A DNA stretch of 35,527 nt from positions 7,501 through 43,027 of the forward strand of contig JASPKP010000525.1 of NCBI GenBank assembly GCA_030674155.1, in the 5' to 3' direction. Position numbers and translations under genes: made by a program. Each line of letters begins with the position of its first letter. Within the stretch, counting starts at the first letter, position 1. Positions 1 to 10,739 of this stretch are shown here, piece by piece. The DNA comes from Stramonita haemastoma. Its lineage: Eukaryota > Mollusca > Gastropoda > Neogastropoda > Muricidae. Below the pieces are notes generated by a model. It was given only the letters and a program-made list of their open reading frames with translations. It was not told where the DNA came from and did no database searches.

Positions 1-365
1 ACATGTTATTAATGTGCAATAAAGTGGCTATCAAATACAAAAAACAGATTGAAAATCGGACAATTCTGTGCAACATTATTACAAATTGAAATGATAGACT
101 GCAGGATGGGACAAAATGAGAAACGGGCAAGTTTATTTTAGTAACAGGATGTCAGAATGAGTGCTTTGGTATTTTCAAAACACATTTAAAAGCAAAAGGA
201 ATAAAAATTATGCCTTGATATTTCATTATAAGGTAAATAAACAGATATAGTTTAATAATCAATCAAAATCTCAAATTTGACAACTTGACCCCCATCTGCC
301 TTTAAAGGCTCCTAGCGCAAAATTGGGTAATGTGCTAAGCGACTCATTTCGTGGTGGAGCACCAC
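1..365 (-). mobile_element. Small TIR element (MITE-like), copy 1, cut by window edge
   Basis: Read on the minus strand, this stretch matches 21878-22242 almost base for base, apart from scattered substitutions and small indels. Its inner end (351-365, GTGGTGGAGCACCAC) corresponds to the terminal inverted repeat of the complete copy. Base 1 corresponds to about 22242, so the last ~60 bp of this copy and its second TIR lie outside the window. No ORF is present, so the element would be non-autonomous. It abuts a dispersed repeat that begins at 366, suggesting insertion into that older repeat. Superfamily is not assigned because the target duplication cannot be seen here. Confidence 0.85.
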
Positions 366-605
366 AAATTCTCTTTTCTATCTCACTCATTGCTTCTGCC
401 TTGGTCCAATAGACAACAGTCTATTAATAGTCTGCCTTCTTGGTCCATTTGGCTACGTTTTCTGCAGAAAGACTTTAAAATTACAGTTCTCTCCTATGCT
501 GAAGAGGAATGCACTGGGCCTGACTTGTGAGGTGCTTCACAGCAGCACTAGACATGATTTGTTATTATGACAAACTTTGTTGCTGCTGTGTGAGCATTCA
601 AAGAA
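366..605 (+). repeat. Degraded dispersed repeat, relative of 26215-26520
   Basis: This stretch shares an ordered series of short blocks with 26215-26520: AAATTC..CTTTTCTATC, TTCTGCCTTGGTCC, CTGCCT.CTTGGTCCATT, CTGGGCCTGACTTGT.AGG and CTG..GTCTGAGC. The order and spacing are conserved while the bases between have drifted, as expected for two old copies of one SINE-like family. No tRNA-like head is visible here; it may have been lost when the TIR element inserted at 365. The family name is unknown to me. Confidence 0.6.
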
Positions 606-1203
606 CAAAAAGTGGGGGGAGGGGGGAGAGAGAGGGAGTGGTAAAAAGGGGTGTAAGTTTGTAGCAGTTTCTGCATGCTGTTCTGTCTATCTGCATGAAT
701 GAATGTTTGTATGCATGTATATGTTTTACATGGATGTCTCCCTACATGCAAGGGTGTTTGTATGTGTATGTGTGTTTGAAAGTCAAAAAATACAAACCAA
801 ACATACATACATGAAAAACTATTGTCTGATGAAATGTAAGAATGTTTAGATTCCAATGACAACCCAAGCAGCAAAAACTTACTTTCACTACAGGTGTGTC
901 ACAGACTGTAAAGTTTCTAGGCGCTCCTGTGTGCAGGTGTTTGTTTGGGGGGTAACAAGCTACCCTGGAGTAGAAAACTGACATGGGATGGAAAAAAAGA
1001 TGGAAGGGATGTGGATTTCGCGCGCTTTTAGATAGGTTTATATGCTCAGAGAAGAAAACACGAAAAAGCTTTTATATGCAGCAGCAGTTCTGTGTTGGTA
1101 GTGGGCCTTTCTGATTGGTTGTTATTTCAGTACAACACCCACATCTATCTAGAGTGCATCGCAGTTTGAACCCCTCCCCCACCACAACAACTAGAACAGA
1201 AAA
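606..1203. other. Unassigned non-coding stretch
   Basis: This stretch holds a G-rich and GA-rich patch (about 610-640), several ATG/TGT-rich runs and only short stop-rich reading frames. I recognise no gene, RNA or mobile element here. Confidence 0.5.
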
Positions 1204-1204
1204 T

Positions 1205-1265
<61 letters not shown>
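1204..1265. repeat. (CT)n microsatellite
   Basis: About 31 CT units with one CC interruption lie about 70 bp before the first satellite unit. Confidence 0.97.
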
Positions 1266-1268
<3 letters not shown>

Positions 1269-1744
1269 CATGTAATTAACAATGTGTGCCTGCAAGTCAC
1301 TACCTAATATATTCAGGTGTAAAACAGAGTCTAGTGTGCACGCATGTGGCGTCATATTTTATGTGCGCCCTGCTTGTCTTTTGTCGCCTACACTAAGCAG
1401 CTTTCTTTGCCACAAACAAGCTTTCCCCGCTCTTTGGGGCAGTGGCGTCGCCACAAGTCAAACGCCACACGCGTCGGAGAGGGTGGGAGGGAGTGTATGC
1501 ATGTTGTACAATAATGTCTTGGTGGCCTGGCATCTTTTACCGTGCAAAAGTCGGGGCGGCACGGGTCCGAAAACGGCTCTTTGGCTCGTATCTTGGCCCC
1601 AAACCGCACCTTTTTCCGCAGGGGGGTGTGTATGCATGCGCGCGCGCGTGCGTGCGTTCGCTGCTGTTTGTGTGTGCGAATTTTTTTGTCTGTGTGTGTG
1701 GAGGAGACCCTGCAGATTTCTGTGGTGTATGATATTGTATGATA

Positions 1745-2757
1745 TTATTATTTAATGTGTGTACTAGGGGTCATTATTGCGTCACATTTTGTCCAGCCTT
1801 CTGCTTATTCATAGTGTGTTTGGGGAGGGGGGGGGGGGGTGTATGCAAGCGGTGCTGTTTGTGTGTACGTTTGTGTGTGCATGAATGTGGTGATGCTGTG
1901 GCGCATGATATTGTATGATATTATTATTATCATTTGATGTGTGTTGTGGAGGTGATTTATGCGTACATTGTACCATGTTTCTTTCCGACAAACTTGGCAA
2001 AATACATGGGGGTTGCCATCTTCGGGGCTGTGGTGTCGCCACAAGTCCAGCGCCACACACATCAAATATGATTTGAAAGTTTGTATGCATAGAGTAGAAT
2101 AGGGTCTTGGTGCCGTGGATTCTGTAACTGATTAAAAGTGCGGGTGGCAAGGGCCCGAAAACGGCGTTTTCGTCACATCTTTGGAAGGCTTCTTCAGCTT
2201 ATTCATGAGAGGGTGTGTATGCATGCGCGCGTGCGTGCGTTTGCTGGTGTTCCTGTGTGCGATTATTTTTGTTTGTGCGTGTGGAGGAGACCCTGCAGAT
2301 TTCTGTGGTGCCTGATATTGTATGATAATATTATTTGATGTGTGTTGCGGGGGTCATTTTTGGTACACTGTACCCTGTTTCTTTGGGACAAACTTGGCTC
2401 TGTACAAGTGGGGTTGCCATCTTCGGGGCTGTGGTGTCGCCACAAGTCAAACGCCACACACATGGAAAATGGTTGGGAAGTTTGTATGCATAGAGTAGAA
2501 TAGGGTCTTGGTGCCGTGGGCTCTGTAACTGCGGAAAAGTGCGGGTGGCAAGGGCCGGAAAACGGCGTTTTCGTCACATCTTCGGAAATGCTTCTTTAGC
2601 TTTATTCATGGGAGGGTGTGTATGCATGCGCGCGCGCGTGCGTGCGTTCGCTGCTGTTTGTGTGTGCGAATTTTTTTGTCTGTGCGTGTGGAGGAGACCC
2701 TGCAGATTTCTGTGGTGTATGATATTGTATGATATTATTATTTAATGTGTGTTCTAG
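1745..2757 (+). repeat. Divergent satellite units, subtype D (left edge)
   Basis: Two to three units here keep the monomer order (TTCGGGGCTGTGGTGTCGCCACAAG, GTATGCATAGAG, CTTGGTGCCGTGG, GAAAACGGCGTTTTCGTCAC, GTGTATGCATGCGCG, CCTGCAGATTTCTG). They differ strongly from the A and B consensus and have a characteristic TGATATTGTATGATATTATT end. Higher divergence at the flank than in the core is the usual pattern when homogenisation is weaker at array ends (established for satellites generally; applied here by inference). Confidence 0.8.
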
Positions 2758-2758
2758 G

Positions 2759-3035
2759 TACGAGCCAAAGAGCCGTTTTCGGATTCGTGCCGCCCCGACT
2801 TTTGCACGGTAAAAGATGCCAGGCCACCAAGACATTATCGTACAACATGCATACATTCCCTCCCACCCTCTCCGACGCGTGTGCCGCCGGATTTGTGGCG
2901 ACGCCACTGCCCCAAAGAGCGTGGAAAGCTTGTTTGTGGCAAAGAAAGCTGCTTAGTGTAGGCGACAAAAGACAAGCAGGGCGCACATAAAATATGACAC
3001 TACACAGACGTATCATGCATCGCAGCAATCTGCAG
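2759..3035 (-). repeat. Inverted satellite segment
   Basis: This segment is the reverse complement of an A-type unit. TACGAGCCAAAGAGCC, CCCCGACTTTTGCACGG, AGACATTATCGTACAAC and GGCGACGCCACTGCC all appear on the opposite strand compared with their positions in the flanking units. About 275 bp are inverted. Direct-orientation A sequence resumes near 3042 (ATAATGTCTTGGTGG). The right junction contains a short duplication of GCAGCAATCT (3022-3031 and 3034-3041). Confidence 0.92.
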
Positions 3036-3249
3036 CAATCTATAATGTCTTGGTGGCCTGGCATCTTTTACCGTGCAAAAGTCGGGGTCGCACGGGTCCC
3101 AAAACGGCTCTTTGGCTCGTATCTTGGTCCTAAACTGCACCTTTTTCTGCAGAAGGGTGGGTATGCATGCGTGCGCGTGCGAGCGCGCTGGTGTTTTTCA
3201 GTGTGTTTGTTTGTGTGTGCGCATGTCGGGTGCACCCAGCAGATTGCTG

Positions 3250-6120
3250 CTGTGAATGATACGGCTGTGTAGTGTCATATTTTAGTGCACCGTGCTTGTC
3301 TCTTGTCGCCTACATAAGCAGTTCCTTTGCCACAAACAGCTTTCCCCGCTCTTTGGGGCGTGGCGTCGCCACAAATCCGGCGCACACGCGCGGAGAGGGT
3401 GGGAGGGGTGTATGCTGTTGTACGATAATGTCTTGGGGCTGGCATCTTTTACCGTGCAAAAGTCGGGGCGGCACGGTCTGAAAACGGCTCTTTGGGGGCC
3501 ATCTTGGCTTAAATCGGCCGCTTTTTCGGGAGGGGGGTGGGTATGCATGCACGCACGCACGTGCGCGCTGGTGTTTGTCGTGTGTTGGTTGTGTGCGCTC
3601 ATGTGGAGGAGACCTGCAGTTTGACGTGGTGCATCATATTGCTGTATAGTGTCATTATTCTTGCGCGCAGAGCAGGATTGTGTGGCGTACACTTAGCAGC
3701 TTTCCTTCCGCAAACCGCTTTCCTGCACTTGGGCGCTGTGTCGTCGCCACAAATCCGGCGCCACGCTTGTCCAAGATGGTGGAGAGAGTGTATGATACAG
3801 TGCCGTATGGTCGTGGTGCCGTGGGATCTTTACCTGTAAGTCGGGGTCGGAGGGGCCGAAAACGGCCCTTTGGGGGCCATCTTGCTCAAATCGGCCGCTT
3901 TTTCGGAGGGGGGTGGATGCATGCACGCACGAACGCGCGCGCTGGTGTTGTGTGTGTGGTTTGTGTGCGCGCATGTGGAGGAGACCCTGCAGTTTGAGTG
4001 GTGCATCATATTGCTGTATAGTGTCATTATTCATTGCGCGAAGAGCAAGATTGTGGTGGCGTACACTTAGCAGCTTTCCTTTGACAAACCGCTTTCCTAG
4101 CACTTGGCGCTGTGTTGCGCCACAAATCCGGCGCCACGCTTGTCCAAGATGGTCGGAGAGAGTGTATGCATACAGTGCCGTATGGTCGTGGTGCGTGGGA
4201 TCTTTTACCTGCAAATGTCGGGTCGGACGGGGCCGAAACGCTTGGGGGCATCTTGGCTCAAATCGGCCGCTTTTTCGGGAGGGGTGGATATGCATGCACG
4301 CACGCGCGCGCGCGTGGTGTTTCAGTGTGTTGGTTTGTGTGATGATGTGGAGCGACCCTGCAGTTTGACGGGTGATCATATGCTGTTAGTGTCATTATTC
4401 TTGTGTGCGAGCGGATTGTGGTGGCGTACACTTAGTAGCTTTCCTTCCGACAAACCCGCTTTCCTAGCACTTGGGCTGTGTCGTCGCCACAAATCGGCGC
4501 CACGTTCTCCAAGATGGTTGGGAGAGGGTATGATACAGTGCCGTATGGTCTTGGTGCCGTGGGATCTTTACCTGCAAAAGTTGGGCGGACGGGCCGAAAA
4601 CGGCCCTTTGGGGGCCATCTTGGCTCAAATCGGCCGCTTTTTCGGGGGGGTGGGTATGCATACCGCACGAACACGCGCGCTGGTGTTTGTCAGTGTGTTG
4701 GTTTGTGTGGCGCATGTGGAGGAGACCTGCAGTTTGAGTGGTGCATCATATTGCTGTATAGTGTCATTATTCATTGCGCGCAGAGCAGGATTGTTGTGGC
4801 GTACACTTAGCAGCTTTCCTTCGACAAACCGCTTTCCTAGCACTTGGGCGTGTGTCGTCGCCACAAATCGGCGCCACGCTTGTCCATGATGGTCGGAGAG
4901 AGTGTATGCATACATTGCGTATGGTCTTGGTGCCGTGGGATCTTTTACGTGCAAAGTCGGGGTCGACGGGGCCGAAAACGCCCTTTGGGGCATCTTGGTC
5001 AAATTGGCACTTTTTCGGAGGGGGGTGGGTTGCATGCGCGCACCGCGCGCGCGCTGGTGTTTTCAGTGTGTTGTTTGTGTGCGTGCATGTGGGGCACCAG
5101 CAGATTGCGGGTGCATATACGGCTGTGTAGTGTCATATTTTGTGCGCCTGCTTGTTTTTGTCGCTACACTAAGCAGCTTTCTTTCCACAAACAGCTTTCC
5201 GCTCTTGGGGCAGTGCGTCGCCACAAATCCGGCGCCACGCGTCGAGAGGGTGGGAGGGAGTGTGTGTATGCATGTTGTACGATAATGTCTTGGTGCCTGG
5301 CATCTTTTACCGTGCAAAAGTCGGGGGGCACGGTCGAAAACGGCTCTTTGGCCATCTTGGCCAAACCGCCCTTTTTCGAGGGGGGTGGGTATGCATGCGC
5401 GCCGCGTGCGCGCGCTGGTGTTTGTCAGTGTTTTGTTTGTGTGCGCGCATGTCGGGGGCACCCAGCAGATTGCTGCGGTGCATGATACGGCTGTGTAGTG
5501 TCATATTTTATGTGCGCCTGCTCTTTTGTCGCCTACACTAAGCAGCTTTCTTTGCCACAAACAAGCTTTCCCGCTCTTTGGGGCAGTGGCGTCGCCACAA
5601 ATCCGGCCCACACGTGTCGGAGAGGGTGGGAGGGAGTGTATGCATGTTGTACGATATGTTTTGGTGGCCTGCATCTTTTACCGTGCAAAAGTCGGGGCGG
5701 CACGGGTCCGAAAACGGCTCTTTGGCTCATCTTGGCCAAAAGCGCCCTTTTTTCGAGGGGGGTGGGTATGCATGCACGCACGCGCTGGTGTTTTCGTGTG
5801 TTGGTTTGTGTGCGCGCATGTGGGGGACCCGCAGATTGCTGGGCGCATATAGGCTGTTAGTGTCATTTTTTTCGCCAGTTGTTTTGTGCCTACACTAGCA
5901 GCTTTCTTTCCACAAACAGCTTTCCCGCCTTTGGGGCTGTGGCGTCGCCACAAATCCGGCGCCACGCGTCGGAGAGGTGGAGGAGTGTATGCATGTTGTA
6001 CGATAATGTCTTGGTGCCCTGGCATCTTTTACCGTGCAAAAGTCGGGGCGGCACGGGTCCGAAAACGGCTCTTTGGCTCGTATCTTGGCCCCAAACCGCA
6101 CCTTTTTCCGCAGGGGGGTG
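3250..6120 (+). repeat. Satellite units with excess short deletions
   Basis: Units here are 361-383 bp long, against about 392 bp elsewhere. The shortening comes from many one- to few-base losses, often inside runs, such as CC to C, GGG to GG, and loss of the GGCC in ACGGCCCTTT near 4240. Both A-type and B-type units are affected, and the indels differ from unit to unit. This resembles poorly polished long-read consensus over a repeat more than ancient divergence, because substitutions are not increased to match (visual impression). Confidence 0.7.
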
Positions 6121-8989
6121 GGTATGCGCTGTATGCGCGCACGCGCGCGCGCGCTGGTGTTTTTGAGTGTGTTTGTTTGTTGTGCGCGCATGTCGGGGGA
6201 CACCCAGCAGATTGCTGCAGCGCATGATACGGCTGTGTAGTGTCATATTTTATGTGCGCCATGCTTGTCTTTTGTCGCCTACACTAAGCAGCTTTCTTTG
6301 CCACAAACAGGCTTTTCCCGCTCTTTGGGGCAGTGGTGTCGCCACAAATCCGGCGCCACACGCGTGGGAACGGGTGGGAGGGAGTGTATGCATGTTGTAG
6401 GATAATGTCTTGGTGGACTGGCATCTTTTACCGTGCAAAAGTCGGGGCGGCACGGGTCCGAAAACGGCTCTTTGGCTCGTATCTTGGCCCACAAACCGCA
6501 CCTTTTTCCGCATGGGGGGTGGGTATGCATGCACGCACGTGCGCGGGCGCTGGTGTTTTTTCAGTGTGTTTGTTTGTGTGCGCGCATGTCGGGGGCACCC
6601 AGCAGATTGCTGCGGTGCATGATACGGCTGTGTAGTGTCATATTTTATATGCGCCTGCTTGTCTTTTGTCGCCTACACTAAGCAGCTTTCTTTGCCACAA
6701 ACAAGCTTTCCCCGCTCTTTGGGGCAGTGGCGTCGACACAAATCCGGCGCCACACGCGTCGGAGAGGGTGGGAGGGAATGTATGCATGTTGTACGATAAT
6801 GTCTTGGTGGCCTGGCATCTTTTACCGTACAAAAGTCGGGGCGGCACGGGTCCGAAAACGGCTCTTTGGCTCGTATCTTGGCCCCAAACCGAACCTTTTT
6901 CCGCAGGGGGGGTGGGTATGCATGCGCGCACGCGCGCGCGCGCTGGTGTTTTTGAGTGTGTTTGTTTGTGTGCGCGCATGTCGGGGACACCCAGCAGATT
7001 GCTACGGCGCATGATACGGCTGTGTAGTGTCATTATTTATGTGCGCCCTGCTTGTCTTTTGTCGCCTACACTAAGCAGCTTTCTTTGCCCCAAACAAGCT
7101 TTCCCCGCTCTTTGGGGCAGTGGCGTCCCCACAAATCCGGAGCCAGACGCGTCGGAGAGGGTGGGAGGGAGTGTATGCATGTTGTACGATAATGTCTTGG
7201 TGGCCTGGCATCTTTTACCGTGCAAAAGTCGGGGCTGCACGGGTCTGAAAACGACTCTTTGGGGGCCATATTGGCTTAAATTCGCCGCTTTTTCGGGAGG
7301 GGGGTGGGTATGCATGCACGCACGCACGCGCACGCTGATGTTTGTCAGTGTGTTGATTTGTGTGCGCACATGTGGAGGAGACCCTGCAGTTTGACGTGGT
7401 GCATCTTATTGCTGTATAGTGTCATTATTCTTGCGAGCAGAGCAGGTATGTGTTTTCGTACACTTAGCAGCTTTCCTTCCGACAAACCCGCTTTCCTAGC
7501 ACTTGGTCGCTGTGTTATCTCCACAAATCCGGGCGCCACGCTTGCCCAAAAGAGTCGGTGAGAGTGTATGCATACAGTGCCGTATGGTCTTGGTGCCGTG
7601 GGATCTTTTACCGTCCAAAGTCGGGGTCGGACTGGGCGGAAAATGGCCCTTTGGGGGCCATCTTGGCTCAAATCGGCGCCTTTTTCGGGAGGGGGTAGGA
7701 TATGCATGCACGCACGCGAGCGCACGCTGGTGTTTGTCAGTGTGTTGGTTTGTGTGCGCGCATGTGGAGGAGACCCTGCAGTTTTACGTGGTGCATCATA
7801 TTTCTGTATAGTGTCATTATTCTTGCGCGCAGAGCAGGATTGTGGTGGCGTACACTTAGCAGCTTTCCTTCCGACAAACCCGCTTTCCTAGCACTTGGGC
7901 GCTGTGTCGTCGCCACAAATCCGGCGCCACGCTTGTCCAGGATGGTCGGAGAGAGTGTATGCATACAGTGCCGTATGGTCTTGGTGCCGTGGGATCTTTT
8001 ACCGTGGAAAAGTCGGGGTCGGACGGGGCCGAAACCGGCCCTTTGGGGGCCATCTTGGCTCAAATCGGCCGCTTTTTCGGGAGGGGGGTGGGTATGTATG
8101 CGCGCACGCGCGCGCGCGCTGGTGTTTGTCAGTGTGTTTGTTTGTGTGCGCGCATGTCGGGGGCACCCAGCAGATTGCTGCGGTGCATGATACGGCTGTG
8201 TAGTGTCATATTTTATGTGCGCCCTGCTTGTCTTTTTTCGCCTACACTAAGCAGCTTTTTTTGCCACAAACAAGCTTTCCCCGCTCTTTGGGGCAGTAGC
8301 GTCGCCACAAATCCGGCGCCACACGCGTCGGAGAGGGTGGGAGGGAGTGTATGCATGTTGTACGATAATGTCTTGGTGGCCTGGCATCTTTTACCGTGCA
8401 AAAGTCGGGGCGGCACGGGTCTGAAAACGGCTCTTTGGGGGCCATCTTGGCTTAAATCGGCCGCTTTTTCGGGAGGGGGGTGGGTATGCATGCACGCACG
8501 CGCGCGCGCGCGCTGGTGTTTGTCAGTGTGTTGGTTTGTGTGCACGCATGTGGAGGAGACCCTGCAGTTTGACGTGGTGCATCATATTGCTGTATAGTGT
8601 CATTATTCTTGCGCGCAGAGCAGGATTGTGGTGGCGTACACTTAGCAGCTTTCCTTCCGACAAACCCGCTTTCGTAGCACTTGGGCGCTGTGTCGTCGCC
8701 ACAAATCCGGCGCCACGCTTATCCATGATGGTCGGAGAGAGTGTATGCATACAGTGACGTATGGTCTTGGTGCCGTGGGATCTTTTACCCTGCAAAAGTC
8801 GGGGTCGGACGGGGCCGAAAACGGCCCTTTGGGGGCCATCTTGGCTCAAATCGGCCGCTTTTTCGGGAGGGGGGTGGATATGCATGCACGCACGAACGCG
8901 CGCGCTGGTGTTTGTCAGTGTGTTGGTTTGTGTGGCGCATGTGGAGGAGACCCTGCAGTTTGACGTGGTGCATCATATTGCTGTATAGT

Positions 8990-9250
8990 GTCATTTTTCT
9001 TGCGCGCAGAGCAGGATTGTGGTGGCGTACACTTAGCAGCTTTCCTTCCGACAAACCCGCTTTCCTAGCACTTGGGCGCTGTGTCTTCGCCACAAATCCG
9101 GCTTTGGGGGCCATCTTGGCTCAAATCGGCCGCTTTTTCGTTAGAGGGGTGGGTATGCATGCACGCACGCTTGCCCGCGCTGGTGTTTGTCAGTGTGTTG
9201 GTTTGTGTGTGCGCATGTGGAGGAGACCCTGCAGTTTGACATGGTGCATC
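8990..9250 (+). repeat. B-type unit shortened by a ~118-bp internal deletion
   Basis: After CACAAATCCGG at about 9100 the sequence jumps directly to CTTTGGGGGCCATCTTGG, losing the part normally between them. The two tracts GTATGCATGCACG on either side are 274 bp apart rather than about 392. The two joined points correspond to the same relative position in the two internal sub-repeats of the monomer, which suggests recombination between sub-repeats. Confidence 0.8.
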
Positions 9251-10739
9251 ATATTGCTGTATAGTATCATTATTTTTGCGCGCAGAGCAGGATTGTGGTG
9301 GCGTACACTTAGCAGCTTTCCTTCCAAAAACCCGCTTTCCTATCACTTGGGCGCTGTGTCGTCGCCACAAATCTGGCGCCACGCTTGTCCAAGATGGTCG
9401 GAGAGAGTGTATGCATACAGTGCCGTATGGTCTTGGTGCCGTGGGATCTTTTACCGTGCAACAGTCGGGGTCGGACGGCGCCGAAAACGGCCCTTTGGGG
9501 GCCATCTTGGCTCAAATCGGCCGCTTTTTTGGGAGGGGGTCGGGTATGCATGCGCGCACGCGCGCGCGCGCGCGCTGGTGTTTTTCAGTGTGTTTGTTTG
9601 CGTGCGCGCATGTCGGGGGCACCCAGCAGATTGCTGCGGTGCATGATACGGCTGTGTAGTGTCATATTTTATGTGCACCGTGCTTGTCTCTTGTCGCCTA
9701 CACTAAGCAGCTTCCTTTGCCACAAACAAGCTTTCCCTGCTCTTTGGGGCAGTGGCGTCGCAACAAATCCGGCGGCACACGCGTCGGAGAGGGTGGGAGG
9801 GAGTGTATACATGTTGTACGATAATGTCTTGGTGGCCTGGCATCTTTTACCGTGCAAAAGTCGGGGCGGCACGGGTCTGAAAACGGCTCTTTGGGGGCCA
9901 TCTTGGCTTAAATCGGCCGCTTTTTCGGGAGGGGGGTGGGTATGCATGCACGCACGCACGCACGCGCTGGTGTTTGTCAGTGTGTTGGTTTGTGTGCGCT
10001 CATGTGGAGGAGACCCTGCAGTTTGACGTGGTGCATCATATTGCTGTATAGTGTCATTATTCTTGCGCGCAGAGCAGGATTGTGTTGGCGTACACTTAGC
10101 AGCTTTCCTTCCGACAAACCCGCTTTCCTAGCACTTGGGCGCTGTGTCGTCGCACAAATCCGGCGACACGCTTGTCCAAGATGGTCGGAGAGAGTGTATG
10201 CATATAGTGCCGTATGGTCGTGGTGCCGTGGGATCTTTTATCGTGCAAATGTCGGGGTCGGACGGGGCCGAAAACGGCCCTTTGGGGGCCATCTTGCCTC
10301 AAATCGGCCGCTTTTTCGGGAGGGGGGTGGGTATGCATGCACGTACGCACGCACGCGCTGTTGTTTGTCAGTGTGTTGGTTTGTGTGCGCGCATGTGGAG
10401 GAGACCCTGCAGTTTGACGTGGTGCATCATATTGCTGTATACTGTCATTATTCTTGCGCGCAGAGCAGGATTTTGGTGGCGTACACTTAGCAGCTTTCCT
10501 TCCGACAAAACCGCTTTCCTAGCACTTGGGCGCTGTGTCGTCGCCACAAATCCGGCGCCACGCTTGTCCATGATGGGCGGAAAGAGTGTATGCATACAGT
10601 GCCGTATGGTCTTGGTGCCGTGGGATCTTTTACCGTGCAAAAGTCGGGGTCAGACGGGGCCGAAAACCGCCCTTTGGGGGCCATCTTGGCTCAAATCGGC
10701 CACATTTTCGGGAGGGGGGTGGGTATGCATGCGCGCACG

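Noticed and set aside
8741..9646. Cys/Arg/Trp-rich predicted peptide resembling a secreted or toxin-like repeat protein.
   Set aside because: It arises from translating the CG/CA-rich satellite tract; there is no signal peptide, no conserved frame and no Cys spacing kept between units.
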